DNA of 45,429 bases, taken from assembly GCA_003552985.1 (NCBI GenBank), contig PUPD01000116.1:1-45429 (forward strand), written 5' to 3'. Source of the stretch: Spirochaetaceae bacterium (GTDB lineage: Bacteria; Spirochaetota; Spirochaetia; DSM-27196; SLAA01). A program made the position numbers and the translations under genes. Position 1 is the stretch's first letter. Each line of letters begins with the position of its first letter. Positions 8,154 to 16,658 of this stretch are shown piece by piece. The notes below the pieces were generated by a model, which was given only the letters and a program-made list of their open reading frames with translations, did not search any database and was not told where the DNA came from.

Positions 8154-9335
8154 GTGCGTATCGTACGACTCTCGTTGGTAGTTGCGATCATGACGCTGCT
8201 TGCCCTGTCGGCGCCGGCCGAGACCGACAGCGAAGCGCTCGCGCGCGAGCTTGCGGAGGGCCGTCTCGATGATGCGCTTCGTGAGCTCGACGATAAGAGC
8301 ACCGTGGAAGCAGTTGAGGCCGCAGGCGCTCTCGGCCGCCGGTTTTTCGAGGTGCGGCGCCCTGGTGACGGGGTAGCGGCGTTTGAGTACGCCGTCGAAC
8401 GCGGTGGCGAGGGCCCGAGCTCTCGCGCATACGCCGAAGCGTTGCAAACGCTCTCGATCATCCGCTACCAATCCGGACGGGTGCGAGACGCGATGAGGCT
8501 AATGGAACGGACCGCGAACGCGTTCAGCGATATAGATGCAGCCGAGGATGAGCTACTGGCGGTGTTTACGCTCTCGAACTTTCAACACGGTTACGGGATG
8601 CTCCAGGCTGCGTTGACCTCAGTGAACCGTGTGCTCGATCGTGAGGACGAGATCACCGACGAGATGCTCCTGGCCGATATCCTGGCCGAAGCAGCCATGA
8701 TCCGGTATAAGCTCGGCCGCATGGAGGATATTCCGGACCTGCTCGAGCGCGCGGAGCAGATCTACACGGCGGCCGAGGATCCCGATGGGCTCGGGCGCGT
8801 GTATCGCACCTACGGCAACTATCACATCGGCCGCGACTCGCCGGAGACGGCGATCGAGTACTACGAGCGCGCCGCCGAACAGTACGAGAAGTCGGGCAAT
8901 CCGCACGGCTATGCCAATACGTCGTTCAACCTGGGGCTCACCTATGTGAACCTCCGGCAACCGCGCACCGCTGTGGAGTATCTCGAGAACGCGATCGAGA
9001 ACTTCGCGGGCGCAGGCTCACGGGCCGGGGCCGGCATGGCGGGGACAGAGCTCGGGCGCGTGTTGCTGCAGCTCGGCCGTCTGGAGGAGGCCGAACGAAT
9101 GGTCTCTCAGGCAATCGAGCACCTGCGCGAGTCACAGTCGATGCGCCGGCTGGCTCAGGCGTACGTTGTCTACGGCGTCGTGCACGAGGCACGCGATAAA
9201 TTATCGGAGGCCGAGCGTTCATACCAGGACGCGATCAACCTCTACGAGGATCTGGGGATAGACCACGAGGCCGAGGACGTGCGCAATCACCTCGACCGGG
9301 TGCAGAGCCGACGGCTGGAAGAGCAGACCATATAG
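8154..9335 (+). CDS. TPR-repeat exported protein
   Basis: The start is GTG at 8154, 4 nt after GGGAGGAG (8142-8149). The 393 residues begin with a signal peptide (MRIVRLSLVVAIMTLLALSAPA). The rest is six or more TPR units, clearest in ALTSVNRVLDREDE, GRVYRTYGNYHIGRDSPETA, GYANTSFNLGLTYVNLRQPR, AGTELGRVLLQLGRLEEAE and AYVVYGVVHEARDKLSEAE. It is likely a periplasmic protein-interaction scaffold. It leads a three-gene set with the HAD phosphatase and a cupin; the 12-nt gap to the HAD gene contains part of an 18-bp duplication. No specific function can be assigned. Confidence 0.82.
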   Translation: MRIVRLSLVVAIMTLLALSAPAETDSEALARELAEGRLDDALRELDDKSTVEAVEAAGALGRRFFEVRRPGDGVAAFEYAVERGGEGPSSRAYAEALQTLSIIRYQSGRVRDAMRLMERTANAFSDIDAAEDELLAVFTLSNFQHGYGMLQAALTSVNRVLDREDEITDEMLLADILAEAAMIRYKLGRMEDIPDLLERAEQIYTAAEDPDGLGRVYRTYGNYHIGRDSPETAIEYYERAAEQYEKSGNPHGYANTSFNLGLTYVNLRQPRTAVEYLENAIENFAGAGSRAGAGMAGTELGRVLLQLGRLEEAERMVSQAIEHLRESQSMRRLAQAYVVYGVVHEARDKLSEAERSYQDAINLYEDLGIDHEAEDVRNHLDRVQSRRLEEQTI

Positions 9336-9349
9336 GACGAGCAGACCAT
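9321..9349 (+). repeat. Short direct repeat spanning a stop/start junction
   Basis: GAGCAGACCAT occurs at 9321-9331 (end of the TPR gene) and again at 9339-9349 (covering the ATG of the HAD gene), 18 bp apart. This looks like a small tandem duplication of an 18-bp unit, the second copy being partial. Confidence 0.6.
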
Positions 9350-10184
9350 GGAGAAAGGAACCGTCGAAACGCGCATGCAGCCGCTCGGGGCATTTCCGCT
9401 CGCCGACCGCAGGCAGGTCCGTTTTGTGCTCACCGACATTGATGATACCCTCACCACCGAGGGGCTGCTCGAGGCGTGCGCCTACAGTGCCATCGAGCGG
9501 CTTGCGACGATGGGCATCGCGGTCATACCGATCACCGGGCGCCCGGCCGGCTGGTGCGATCACATCGCGCGGATGTGGCCGGTGGAAGGCGTGGTCGGAG
9601 AAAACGGAGCGATGTACTTTCGCTATGACCGCAGCGAAAGACACATGCTGCGCCGCTATTCGAAGACCCCCGAGCAGCGCCGGGCAGACCGGGAGAAACT
9701 CAACGAGCTCGGCGAGCAGATCCTGCGCGAGGTGCCCGGCTGCGCGATTGCCGCGGACCAGGCGTACCGCGAGGCCGACTTAGCGATAGATTTCACCGAA
9801 GACGTTCCACCCCTGCCGCAGGAGGCGGTTGAGCGTATTCAGGAGCTGTTTGAAGCGGCCGGAGCCCACGCAAAGATCAGCTCAATCCATGTCAACGGCT
9901 GGTTCGGCGAATACGACAAGCTCACAATGACACGAATCTTCTTCGAGGAAACCTTTGGCGTCGATCTCGATCTGCACCGCGATGCCATAGTCTTCTGCGG
10001 CGACTCCCCGAACGACGCACCGATGTTCGGCTACTTCCCGAACTCGGTCGGCGTTGCCAATGTGCGCGAGTTCAGTGGCCGGCTCTCGGCGGAACCTCGA
10101 TGGGTTACCGAACGGCGCGGCGGCGGCGGTTTTGCGGAGCTCGCCGAGTGCCTGTTCGCGGCCAATGAAGGGAACCGAGTGTAG
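9348..10184 (+). CDS. HAD-superfamily (type IIB, Cof-like) phosphatase
   Basis: This is a haloacid-dehalogenase-type phosphohydrolase acting on a small phosphorylated substrate, probably a sugar phosphate, in the cytoplasm. Motif I is TDIDDTLT (Asp30, Asp32), motif II IPITGRPAGW, motif III contains Lys in EYDKLTMTRIFF, and motif IV is VFCGDSPNDAPMF. The 278 residues with a C2-type cap between motifs II and III fit subclass IIB (Cof, sucrose/mannosylglycerate-phosphate phosphatases). The VGENGA and VNGWFGEYDK segments recall mannosyl-3-phosphoglycerate phosphatase, but no partner synthase is present, so the substrate is open. The start ATG follows AGGA by about 10 nt. Confidence 0.86.
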   Translation: MEKGTVETRMQPLGAFPLADRRQVRFVLTDIDDTLTTEGLLEACAYSAIERLATMGIAVIPITGRPAGWCDHIARMWPVEGVVGENGAMYFRYDRSERHMLRRYSKTPEQRRADREKLNELGEQILREVPGCAIAADQAYREADLAIDFTEDVPPLPQEAVERIQELFEAAGAHAKISSIHVNGWFGEYDKLTMTRIFFEETFGVDLDLHRDAIVFCGDSPNDAPMFGYFPNSVGVANVREFSGRLSAEPRWVTERRGGGGFAELAECLFAANEGNRV

Positions 10185-10190
10185 GCACGC

Positions 10191-10691
10191 ATGGATAGGG
10201 CCGCCGAAGAGGTGATCAGCTATCTGCAACTCGAACCGCACCCCGAGGGAGGATTCTTCAGACAGACCTACCGCAGCGAGGAGCAGATTGAAACTGCAGC
10301 GCTGCCGGAGCGCTACGGCGGCCCCCGACCGTTCAGCACCTCTATCTACTTTCTGCTCCCGGGCGACCAGGTCTCGCGCCTGCACCGGTTGCGCTCCGAT
10401 GAAGTCTGGCACTTCTATGAGGGCAGCGGCGTACGGATTCACCTGTTTGAAGATGACGGATGCTACCGCGAGCTCCGACTCGGCGCCGACCGTTCGGTGG
10501 GCGAAGAGTACCAGGTTGTCGTTCCTGGGGAGTGCTGGTTCGGCGCCACCGTCACCGACAGCTCGAACTTCGCGTTGGTAGGATGCACTGTCGCGCCGGG
10601 CTTCGAGTTCGCCGATTTCACAATGGAGGGCGCGAAGCAGCTTCGCGAACGGTTTCCGGCACACCGCGAGCTTATCGACCGCCTCCTGTAG
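10191..10691 (+). CDS. Cupin-domain protein, DUF985/Cupin_5 family
   Basis: The 166 residues match the DUF985 (Cupin_5) family over the full length. They open with YLQLEPHPEGGFFRQTYRS, then TSIYFLL, SRLHRLRSDEVWHFYEG (a cupin-1 metal-motif-like segment), the GVRIHLF strand, and VPGECWFGA...FALVGCTVAPGFEF. The fold is a small beta-barrel; relatives are often annotated as sugar-binding or epimerase-like, without a settled reaction. It starts 6 nt after the HAD stop, so it shares that operon. The next gene, on the opposite strand, ends 13 nt downstream. Confidence 0.88.
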   Translation: MDRAAEEVISYLQLEPHPEGGFFRQTYRSEEQIETAALPERYGGPRPFSTSIYFLLPGDQVSRLHRLRSDEVWHFYEGSGVRIHLFEDDGCYRELRLGADRSVGEEYQVVVPGECWFGATVTDSSNFALVGCTVAPGFEFADFTMEGAKQLRERFPAHRELIDRLL

Positions 10692-10704
10692 CGCCCGGCA
10701 GGTG

Positions 10705-12264
10705 TCAAGCGAGCTCCGCACTCCGATACACTTCCCGGCCGCCCACGACGGTCCGCAACACGCGGATGGCTCCGAGCTCGTGCGGATCAACCTGCAGTGG
10801 ATTCTCGGACAGCACCACGAAATCGGCACGCATCCCCGGCGCGAGTGTTCCTTTTTCCTGCTCGGCACCCTCGGCGTAGGCGCTGCCGGTTGTGTAGCAT
10901 CGCAACCCCTCCAACACCGTGATCTGCTCGGGGCCCGGGCGCGTCGCGGCGTACTGCAGCGCCTGCAGTGGTGCGATCGACCGCTCCGCCGGCGCGTCCG
11001 ATCCAAACGAGAGCGGAACACCGGCGTCGAGCAGGCTCCGATACGGATACGCGCGCGCGGCACGCTCGCTCCCGAGCAACTCCCGGTCTTTCTGCGGCGA
11101 GGAGAGTGCGTGAGGCTGCGCCGCGATCAGGATTCCAAGCCGTCTGAGGCGTGGTGTGTCGGCCGGGTCGATCAACTGTGCGTGCTCGAGACGCAGGCGC
11201 AGCTCGCTAATCCGCGGGTATTCCTCGGCGACCTCCTCGACGGCGTCCAAGAACTCGCGTACGGCGCGATCCCCGATCGCGTGAAACGCGGCCTGACGCC
11301 CCCGACGTGCGGTGGTTCGCAGGACAGACCTGAGCGCTCCCCCGTGCAGCACCGGAGTCCCGTAGTTTTGGGGCTCCCCGGCGTACGGTTCTATGAGCCA
11401 GGCTGTTCTGGTAGAAAACGCCCCGTCGAGGAAGTACTTGTGCGGTCCGGGCATGACCCAGCCGGAACGGTACGGCGCAAGCCGCATCGCCGCCTGCATC
11501 ATCCCCCGCGTCCCCAGCGGCCAGCATCGAAACCGAGCGCTCATCTCGTGCCGGCGGTAGAGGCGGTTCAGCCACCATACCGACAGCAGGTTCCAGGTGT
11601 TGTCCTGTACCGAGGTGATCCCGTGTTCAGCGAAGACACGCATCGCATAACGCAAGCGCTCGGTGGCGAGCCTCGGATTGCCATTCAACTCGTTGAACCG
11701 GCGGTTGTGAAGCGGCTCAACTGCGCCGTCGGTCAGGACGCCGGTAGGTGCGCCGGCCTCGTCGCGCATAATGCGCCCTCCCGGTGGATCGCCCCGGTAG
11801 TTGTCCAGGCGCATCCGTTTGAGCATTGCCGTGTTGACGCAGGCGCCATGGCCGGAGAACTGAAACAGAACGACCGGATTGTCAGGAAACACCGTATCAA
11901 GCACCCGGCGGTGCGGCTCGGGCCAGAACGGATAATCCCACCCGAACCCAATCACGGTCTCCCTGCGACCCGCACCGTCGTAGCGCGCGCGCAGGGCTTC
12001 AACGATGCCGCGTTCATCCAACCCGCTGAGATCCGGATAGGCCGCATGGTCGCCCATGACCAGCGCATGCAGGTGGTTGTCGTTGAACCCCGGAAGCACG
12101 GAAGCGCCGCCGAGATCGATGTACTCGGCGCCGCCTCCGTCCCCTGCGCCGCCGCTGCCGAGGTGCGCCGTTACCCATTCTCCCTCAGTGCACAGCCCGC
12201 CGACGACAGAGTCACGCTCATCGAGGGTTATGATCGTTGCGTTGTGGAAAACCTTGCGTGTCAC
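10705..12264 (-). CDS. Amidohydrolase, YtcJ-like (metal-dependent, TIM barrel)
   Basis: The 519-residue protein is a member of the amidohydrolase_3/YtcJ family, which hydrolyses amide or similar bonds in small cytoplasmic molecules. Metal motifs are GFNDNHLHALVMG (N-terminal HxH), LRLEHAQLIDP, the HAIGDRAV segment, and the C-terminal catalytic Asp in LSFGSDAPAE followed by PLQALQYAATR. A beta-sandwich composite domain frames both ends (KVFHNATIITLDERD; ADFVVLSENPLQVDP). I prefer the GTG at 12264 because it puts the first residues at VTRKVFHNATI, as in relatives; a TTG at 12294 is possible. Both have weak ribosome sites. It lies downstream of a phosphodiesterase gene and likely shares its transcript. 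Confidence 0.85.
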   Translation of the reverse strand: MTRKVFHNATIITLDERDSVVGGLCTEGEWVTAHLGSGGAGDGGGAEYIDLGGASVLPGFNDNHLHALVMGDHAAYPDLSGLDERGIVEALRARYDGAGRRETVIGFGWDYPFWPEPHRRVLDTVFPDNPVVLFQFSGHGACVNTAMLKRMRLDNYRGDPPGGRIMRDEAGAPTGVLTDGAVEPLHNRRFNELNGNPRLATERLRYAMRVFAEHGITSVQDNTWNLLSVWWLNRLYRRHEMSARFRCWPLGTRGMMQAAMRLAPYRSGWVMPGPHKYFLDGAFSTRTAWLIEPYAGEPQNYGTPVLHGGALRSVLRTTARRGRQAAFHAIGDRAVREFLDAVEEVAEEYPRISELRLRLEHAQLIDPADTPRLRRLGILIAAQPHALSSPQKDRELLGSERAARAYPYRSLLDAGVPLSFGSDAPAERSIAPLQALQYAATRPGPEQITVLEGLRCYTTGSAYAEGAEQEKGTLAPGMRADFVVLSENPLQVDPHELGAIRVLRTVVGGREVYRSAELA

Positions 12265-12310
12265 CCGGTCAACCTGCGCACCCGCCGGATGCAATCACCA
12301 CTGAGGCCGT

Positions 12311-12805
12311 TCACCCGATCGACACATGGCGAAAGCGTCCGGACGCAGTATCCCAGACACCGAAGCTCGGCGATCCGAATCGACCCATCACCTCGCCCGG
12401 GTTCGCCCAGAGCGTTTTTCCGAGTTCGTGCTGGTACTGCTTGTGGTCGTGTCCGCTGAACACCGCATCGTAGGCACTGCTTTCGGCCAGCCGCAGCGCG
12501 ATCTCGGGGTAATGCTGGAGCGCAACCTGTTTGCCGTCGATCTCCAGCTCGGCGAACGGCCCGTGGAGGTGCACCTGCTCATAGTTGGACCCTACGCGCG
12601 TAATCAAGAAAGGGTCCCCGTCGTTATTGCCGAACACGCAGTCGATCCGTCCCCCGAAGTCCTCTGCGAGCTGTGCAAGCGTAAACGGCGCACAGAAATC
12701 CCCCAGAAACAACAGGCGTTCGGCACCTTCATCCTGCAGCTGCTTCAACGCTGTCTCGAGATTCCAGATGTTATCGTGAATGTCACTCAACACTGCAACC
12801 TGCAT
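12311..12805 (-). CDS. YfcE/MJ0936-family metallophosphoesterase
   Basis: This is a compact calcineurin-like phosphodiesterase of 164 residues. Dinuclear metal ligands are seen in order: AVLSDIHDN (DxH), FLGDFCAP (GD), VFGNNDGD (GNND), LQHYPE (H, with the usual GH reduced to QH), and VFSGHDHKQ (GHxH). Family members hydrolyse phosphodiester model substrates; the natural one is unknown. The start is ATG at 12805, preceded by AGGAGG with a 5-nt spacer; a GTG two codons earlier overlaps that site and is excluded. It is first in a two-gene unit with the amidohydrolase, 46 nt apart. Confidence 0.9.
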   Translation of the reverse strand: MQVAVLSDIHDNIWNLETALKQLQDEGAERLLFLGDFCAPFTLAQLAEDFGGRIDCVFGNNDGDPFLITRVGSNYEQVHLHGPFAELEIDGKQVALQHYPEIALRLAESSAYDAVFSGHDHKQYQHELGKTLWANPGEVMGRFGSPSFGVWDTASGRFRHVSIG

Positions 12806-12865
12806 GACCACCTCCTGATCGCTCGAGATCTGGCAACGAATAACCGGGAGCGAGCGTTGCGTTAC

Positions 12866-13303
12866 TCAAGCGCGTTCCGCCCGCGCCTCGATCTCCACAC
12901 CGCGCAGGCTGTCGGAAACCGGACAGGCTCGCTCCACCAGCTCGATGAGCTCCTGCAACTGTTCATCGGACGCGTCCGCCTGCACCGACAACGCCACCCT
13001 GATCTGCTGAAACCCGCTACGCACCTCGTCGCTCTTGAGCATGAACCCGGCGGGATCCAGGTCACCCTCGACCGATACGCTACAGGACTCAAGCTTGACA
13101 CCGACCTTGCGCGAGTGGGCCTTGGCAGTTATCGCTATACAGCCCCCCAGCGAGCTCAGGAGCGCCTCCAGCGGCGTCATGCCACTATCGGTACCGCCGA
13201 GTGATTTCGGCTCATCCATGACGAGCTCAAACCCGCGCGCAGTCGCTCGGCAGCGCAGGCCTTGTTCGTGATCGATCCGTATCTTGTACGTGTGAATACC
13301 CAA
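12866..13303 (-). CDS. OsmC-family peroxiredoxin-like protein
   Basis: OsmC/Ohr-fold proteins reduce hydroperoxides with a reactive cysteine pair. Here the cysteines are conserved: Cys55 in SSLGGCIAIT and Cys127 in ERACPVSDSL. The 145-residue protein is full length and looks like the YhfA/OsmC subgroup. The start is TTG at 13303, with AAAGGAG 6 nt upstream and a strong promoter beyond. It is divergent from the rhomboid gene. Substrate and thiol partner cannot be told from the sequence. Confidence 0.9.
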   Translation of the reverse strand: MGIHTYKIRIDHEQGLRCRATARGFELVMDEPKSLGGTDSGMTPLEALLSSLGGCIAITAKAHSRKVGVKLESCSVSVEGDLDPAGFMLKSDEVRSGFQQIRVALSVQADASDEQLQELIELVERACPVSDSLRGVEIEARAERA

Positions 13304-13332
13304 TGACGTCTCCTTTCAGGCCATACTGCCAT

Positions 13333-13362
13333 ACTATAGTCACGCCCAATTGCCGTCGTCAA
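13333..13362 (-). promoter_or_regulatory. Strong sigma-70-type promoter for the OsmC gene
   Basis: Read on the minus strand, TTGACG (13362-13357), an 18-bp spacer and TATAGT (13338-13333) each match consensus at 5 of 6 positions. The expected start site is near 13326, leaving a leader of about 22 nt with AAGGAG. A TACAAT -10-like hexamer for the opposite gene lies at 13379-13384 without a good -35. Confidence 0.65.
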
Positions 13363-13461
13363 CAGAACGGGATAGGGTTACAATAGGTGGGTGTGCGTGT
13401 GTCGCCGCGCGGGTAACGCGCGCCGCGGTTTTGGGTACGATTCCCGGTGAAGGAGCCGTAG

Positions 13462-14166
13462 ATGTTGCCGGTCAAGGACTATCTGCAGAGTAAGAGCTTT
13501 CCCATCGTCAACACAGTCTTCATCGTCGTCAACACCGTCGTGTTCGTGCACCAGGTTCGCTTGCCGCTTCCGCAGGCTGAGGCGTTCGTGATGGAGTACG
13601 GATTCATTGCCGAGCGCTTCTTCTCCAATCCGGTAGCATATTGGGACACAGTTTTCACAAGCATGTTCCTGCACGGCGGCTTCGTACATTTTATCGGCAA
13701 CATGCTGTTTCTGTTCGTATTCGGCGACAACGTCGAGGATGCGTTCGGCCATGTCCGCTATTTCCTGTTCTACCTCGTCTCCGGCGGCATTGCGGCGTTC
13801 GCCCAGACGGTCTTCATGCCTGATCCGGCCATTCCGCTGATCGGCGCTTCCGGCGCAATCTCGGCGGCGCTGGGCGCCTATATCGTCCTCTACCCCTTAG
13901 CTCGCGTGCTGACGATCATTCCGATCGGGTTCTTTCTGATGAGCGCGAAGCTACCGGCCTATATCTTCGTCGGCGTCTGGGCGTTGTTGCAATTGTTCTC
14001 CGGCGTGCTCACGATCGCGGGCGGAGTCGGGACGAATATCGGGTATTTCGCCCACATCGGCGGGTTCGTGTTCGGATTTCTGTTTGCAGTCAAAGGGCGG
14101 CAGCGCTACCTACAGAAGTTTCACCGGCACCGTCGCGTATTCTATAACGAAGGCTACCGCTGGTAG
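13462..14166 (+). CDS. Rhomboid-family intramembrane serine protease
   Basis: This is a membrane protein of 234 residues with six predicted segments. Family motifs: HGGFVHFIGNML (His76 and Asn80, oxyanion), a GASG active-site Ser130 (LIGASGAISAALGAY) and His198 in NIGYFAHIGGFVFGF, together a Ser-His dyad. GAAGGAG lies about 7 nt before the ATG. It cleaves transmembrane segments of other proteins in the inner membrane; substrates are unknown. The last 13 nt overlap the end of the radical SAM gene on the opposite strand. Confidence 0.93.
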   Translation: MLPVKDYLQSKSFPIVNTVFIVVNTVVFVHQVRLPLPQAEAFVMEYGFIAERFFSNPVAYWDTVFTSMFLHGGFVHFIGNMLFLFVFGDNVEDAFGHVRYFLFYLVSGGIAAFAQTVFMPDPAIPLIGASGAISAALGAYIVLYPLARVLTIIPIGFFLMSAKLPAYIFVGVWALLQLFSGVLTIAGGVGTNIGYFAHIGGFVFGFLFAVKGRQRYLQKFHRHRRVFYNEGYRW

Positions 14167-16658
14167 CCGACGCCGCCGGCGACAAGGTTACGATAATACG
14201 TGAGAAACTCCTGCCGTGAAGGGCCCGCATAACAGGCAACCCGCCGTACCCGCAGCGCACGAAAGCCGGCCTCGCCGAGCGCCCGGCGCAGCAATTTGGC
14301 CACTCCCGGTGGGCTTTCGTTCCCGCCGTCGAGTACGAACTCGAGACCGTCCGCCTGCGCACCGCGCTCAATCGAGTCGGCGTACGGTTCCAGCGCCGCC
14401 GCTATCGCATCGAGTCCGGGGCCATCCGCCGCTGCGGTCCATACCCGGTAGTGCGCGGCTCGCAGCGCCTGCATCAGTGCCGGCTGTTTGCGGCCGGAGC
14501 CGTCGAACGCCGGCAGCAGCTCATATTCCCGGACCTCAATTCCATGCGGCAGTGTTCGCGCCATTCGCCCTAGTGCCACCGCCAACTCAGTGTCGTCATA
14601 CCACGCCGACAGCCGAACACGACAGAGCTCACCCTCGGACTCAACCCCGACCGAAAGCGGCTGGGCGAACTCGATTTTGGGATGCGGATTGAAACCGCCG
14701 GTGTAATGCAGGTGCAGCCCGCCTGCTGAAAGGGCGCGTTCCAGGCTCTGTACCAGCCCGAGATGTGAGATGAACGCTGCTCCGTCGAGCTTCGTGAACA
14801 CGAACATCAGTACCGATTCCCGACCACGTTGTCCCTGTACGCCGCCCACCGTTTCGAGCGCCGGCACCGAGTCCGGCACGATCGCTTCGGCGTTCCTGAC
14901 GCCGAGGTTACGATTGCAGATCCCGCAGCTGTCCGGGCATTCCGGCGCACAGCGCTCACTGCGCAGGCCGAGCCGGCTACGCTCCCACTCGCGCCCAAGG
15001 TATCGCTTGCTCACCCCGCTAAGGACCACATCCCAAGGAAGCTCCTCGTCGAGCTCTCGTGCGGTGAGAAACCGGTCCTGCGGGTCGACCGCGGCGCGTG
15101 CGAAGACCGCGCGCCAGAGCTCCCGGTCCAGCCGATCGTCCCAGGCGTCCATGCGCGCTCCATGGTGGAACGCGTCCTCGATGAGCGCCCCAACTCCGGC
15201 GTCGCCGCGCGTGATGATTCCCTCGAGCAGCGATTGGAACGGTGAGTTGTAGGTCAGCTTGACCCCGTTGCGAGGCAGCTTGCTGCGCAGAGCGTGTATA
15301 CGCTCAAGCGCTTCATACTCACCCAGCTGCCGCGCCCACTGCAACGCCGAGTGCGGTTTCGGGACGAACGTGCTCACCGCAAGGTGGGCATCGATCCTGA
15401 CCTTGCTGCGCACCGCGGCGATGAACTCGGCGATATCGTCGACCTCGGACTCACTCCCCGGAATCGGCAAACCAAGCATGAAATAGAACTTGGCGCTACG
15501 CCAGCCGGATTCCCTGGCCTGTTCCAGGATCTCGATCGTCCGCGGCAGGGAGATGTCCTTGTCGATTGCAGCCTGCCCGGGCTCGGTGGGCGTTTCAATC
15601 GCGAACGTGAGCCCTGACTTACGCACGGTTGAGATCTGCTCGAGGATCGGCAGCGTGAATGAGCTCAGCCGCAACGACGGCAGCTGAAACGAGACGCCCA
15701 TGCCGCTGTAGCGCCGGTTGAGCACCGTCACGAGCTCGGCGACTGCGGTGTAGTCTCCCGAGCTCAACGACGACAGCGTGAGCCTTCGATACCCGTAATC
15801 GCAGACGAGGTGATCGGCCTCGGCGACGATCGCCTCGATCGGCTTCATGCGATACGGCCGATAATACATACCCGCCTGGCAGAACCGGCACCCGTGCGGG
15901 CATCCCCGCATGATCTCGATCACTCCGTGATCCTGCACCACCTTGAAGGCCGGCAACGGGAAGCGAACCAGATGCGGTCCCGCCCCGAACTCGGTCCAGA
16001 CCGCGCGCCGTGCGCGATTCGGACGGTCGGCGTACCACACGTGCGGGTTCTCGCGCACCGCCTGCAGCCGTTCCGCCCGCGAGGCTCCACGCCGCTTCAG
16101 CTCAGCGAGTTGCGTCGTGATCGCCGGAAGCTTGCCCTCTGCCTCCCCCAGGAAGACGCCGTCAAAGAAACGCTCAAACGGCCGCGGATTCGCTAGTCCG
16201 GGGCCACCGGCGATCACGATCGGATCCTGTTCGCCGCGCTCGGCGGCGCGCAGCGGCACCGCACCGGAGGCGAGCACGGCGAGAACGTTCGTCGCCGAGA
16301 GCTCGTAACCCACCGAAAACCCGATCAGATCGCAGGCGTGCAGGGGTGTACCGCTCTCGAGCGTATAGAGCGGCAGGTTGTGCGCCGCCAGTGCCTGCTC
16401 GAAATCGACCGCCGGCGCGAATACCCGCTCACAGCGCACCCCGGGCAACTCGTTCAGCAGCGTGTAGAGGATCTTGATCGAGGTGTTCGACATCCCGATC
16501 TCATACAGATCGGGAAAACAGATCGCCACCGTGAGCAAACCGGAGCCCGACTTGACCGTCTGCCCGGCCTCTCCGCCGATATAGCGCTCCGGTCGTTCAA
16601 CGCTGTGCAGTATCTGTGCGAGATCCCGTTCGGGGCGAATCGTCGTGCGCGCCTTCAT
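14154..16658 (-). CDS. TIGR03960-family B12-binding-like radical SAM protein fused to a TIGR03936 (DUF2344) domain
   Basis: The protein of 834 residues combines two parts often encoded separately. Residues about 45-180 form a B12-binding-like Rossmann region (CFPDLYEIGMSNTSIKILYTLL; GFSVGYELSATNVL). The radical SAM barrel starts with C253-x3-C257-x2-C260 (RGCPHGCRFCQAG). A cysteine cluster, ECPDSCGICN, near residue 575 ends this half. From about residue 615 the DUF2344 domain begins (FVFTKLDGAAFISHLGL...GGFNPHPKIEFAQPLSVGVES). Relatives neighbour ribosomal protein L21 or RNase G genes and may modify RNA or a ribosomal component, but the reaction is unknown. The start overlaps the GDPD stop by 4 nt. 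Confidence 0.9.
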   Translation of the reverse strand: MKARTTIRPERDLAQILHSVERPERYIGGEAGQTVKSGSGLLTVAICFPDLYEIGMSNTSIKILYTLLNELPGVRCERVFAPAVDFEQALAAHNLPLYTLESGTPLHACDLIGFSVGYELSATNVLAVLASGAVPLRAAERGEQDPIVIAGGPGLANPRPFERFFDGVFLGEAEGKLPAITTQLAELKRRGASRAERLQAVRENPHVWYADRPNRARRAVWTEFGAGPHLVRFPLPAFKVVQDHGVIEIMRGCPHGCRFCQAGMYYRPYRMKPIEAIVAEADHLVCDYGYRRLTLSSLSSGDYTAVAELVTVLNRRYSGMGVSFQLPSLRLSSFTLPILEQISTVRKSGLTFAIETPTEPGQAAIDKDISLPRTIEILEQARESGWRSAKFYFMLGLPIPGSESEVDDIAEFIAAVRSKVRIDAHLAVSTFVPKPHSALQWARQLGEYEALERIHALRSKLPRNGVKLTYNSPFQSLLEGIITRGDAGVGALIEDAFHHGARMDAWDDRLDRELWRAVFARAAVDPQDRFLTARELDEELPWDVVLSGVSKRYLGREWERSRLGLRSERCAPECPDSCGICNRNLGVRNAEAIVPDSVPALETVGGVQGQRGRESVLMFVFTKLDGAAFISHLGLVQSLERALSAGGLHLHYTGGFNPHPKIEFAQPLSVGVESEGELCRVRLSAWYDDTELAVALGRMARTLPHGIEVREYELLPAFDGSGRKQPALMQALRAAHYRVWTAAADGPGLDAIAAALEPYADSIERGAQADGLEFVLDGGNESPPGVAKLLRRALGEAGFRALRVRRVACYAGPSRQEFLTYYRNLVAGGVGYQR

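Noticed and set aside
10702-12459. 585-codon plus-strand frame opposite the YtcJ-like amidohydrolase
   Set aside because: GC-rich antisense frame; no family pattern, while the minus strand encodes a full amidohydrolase and the adjacent phosphodiesterase.
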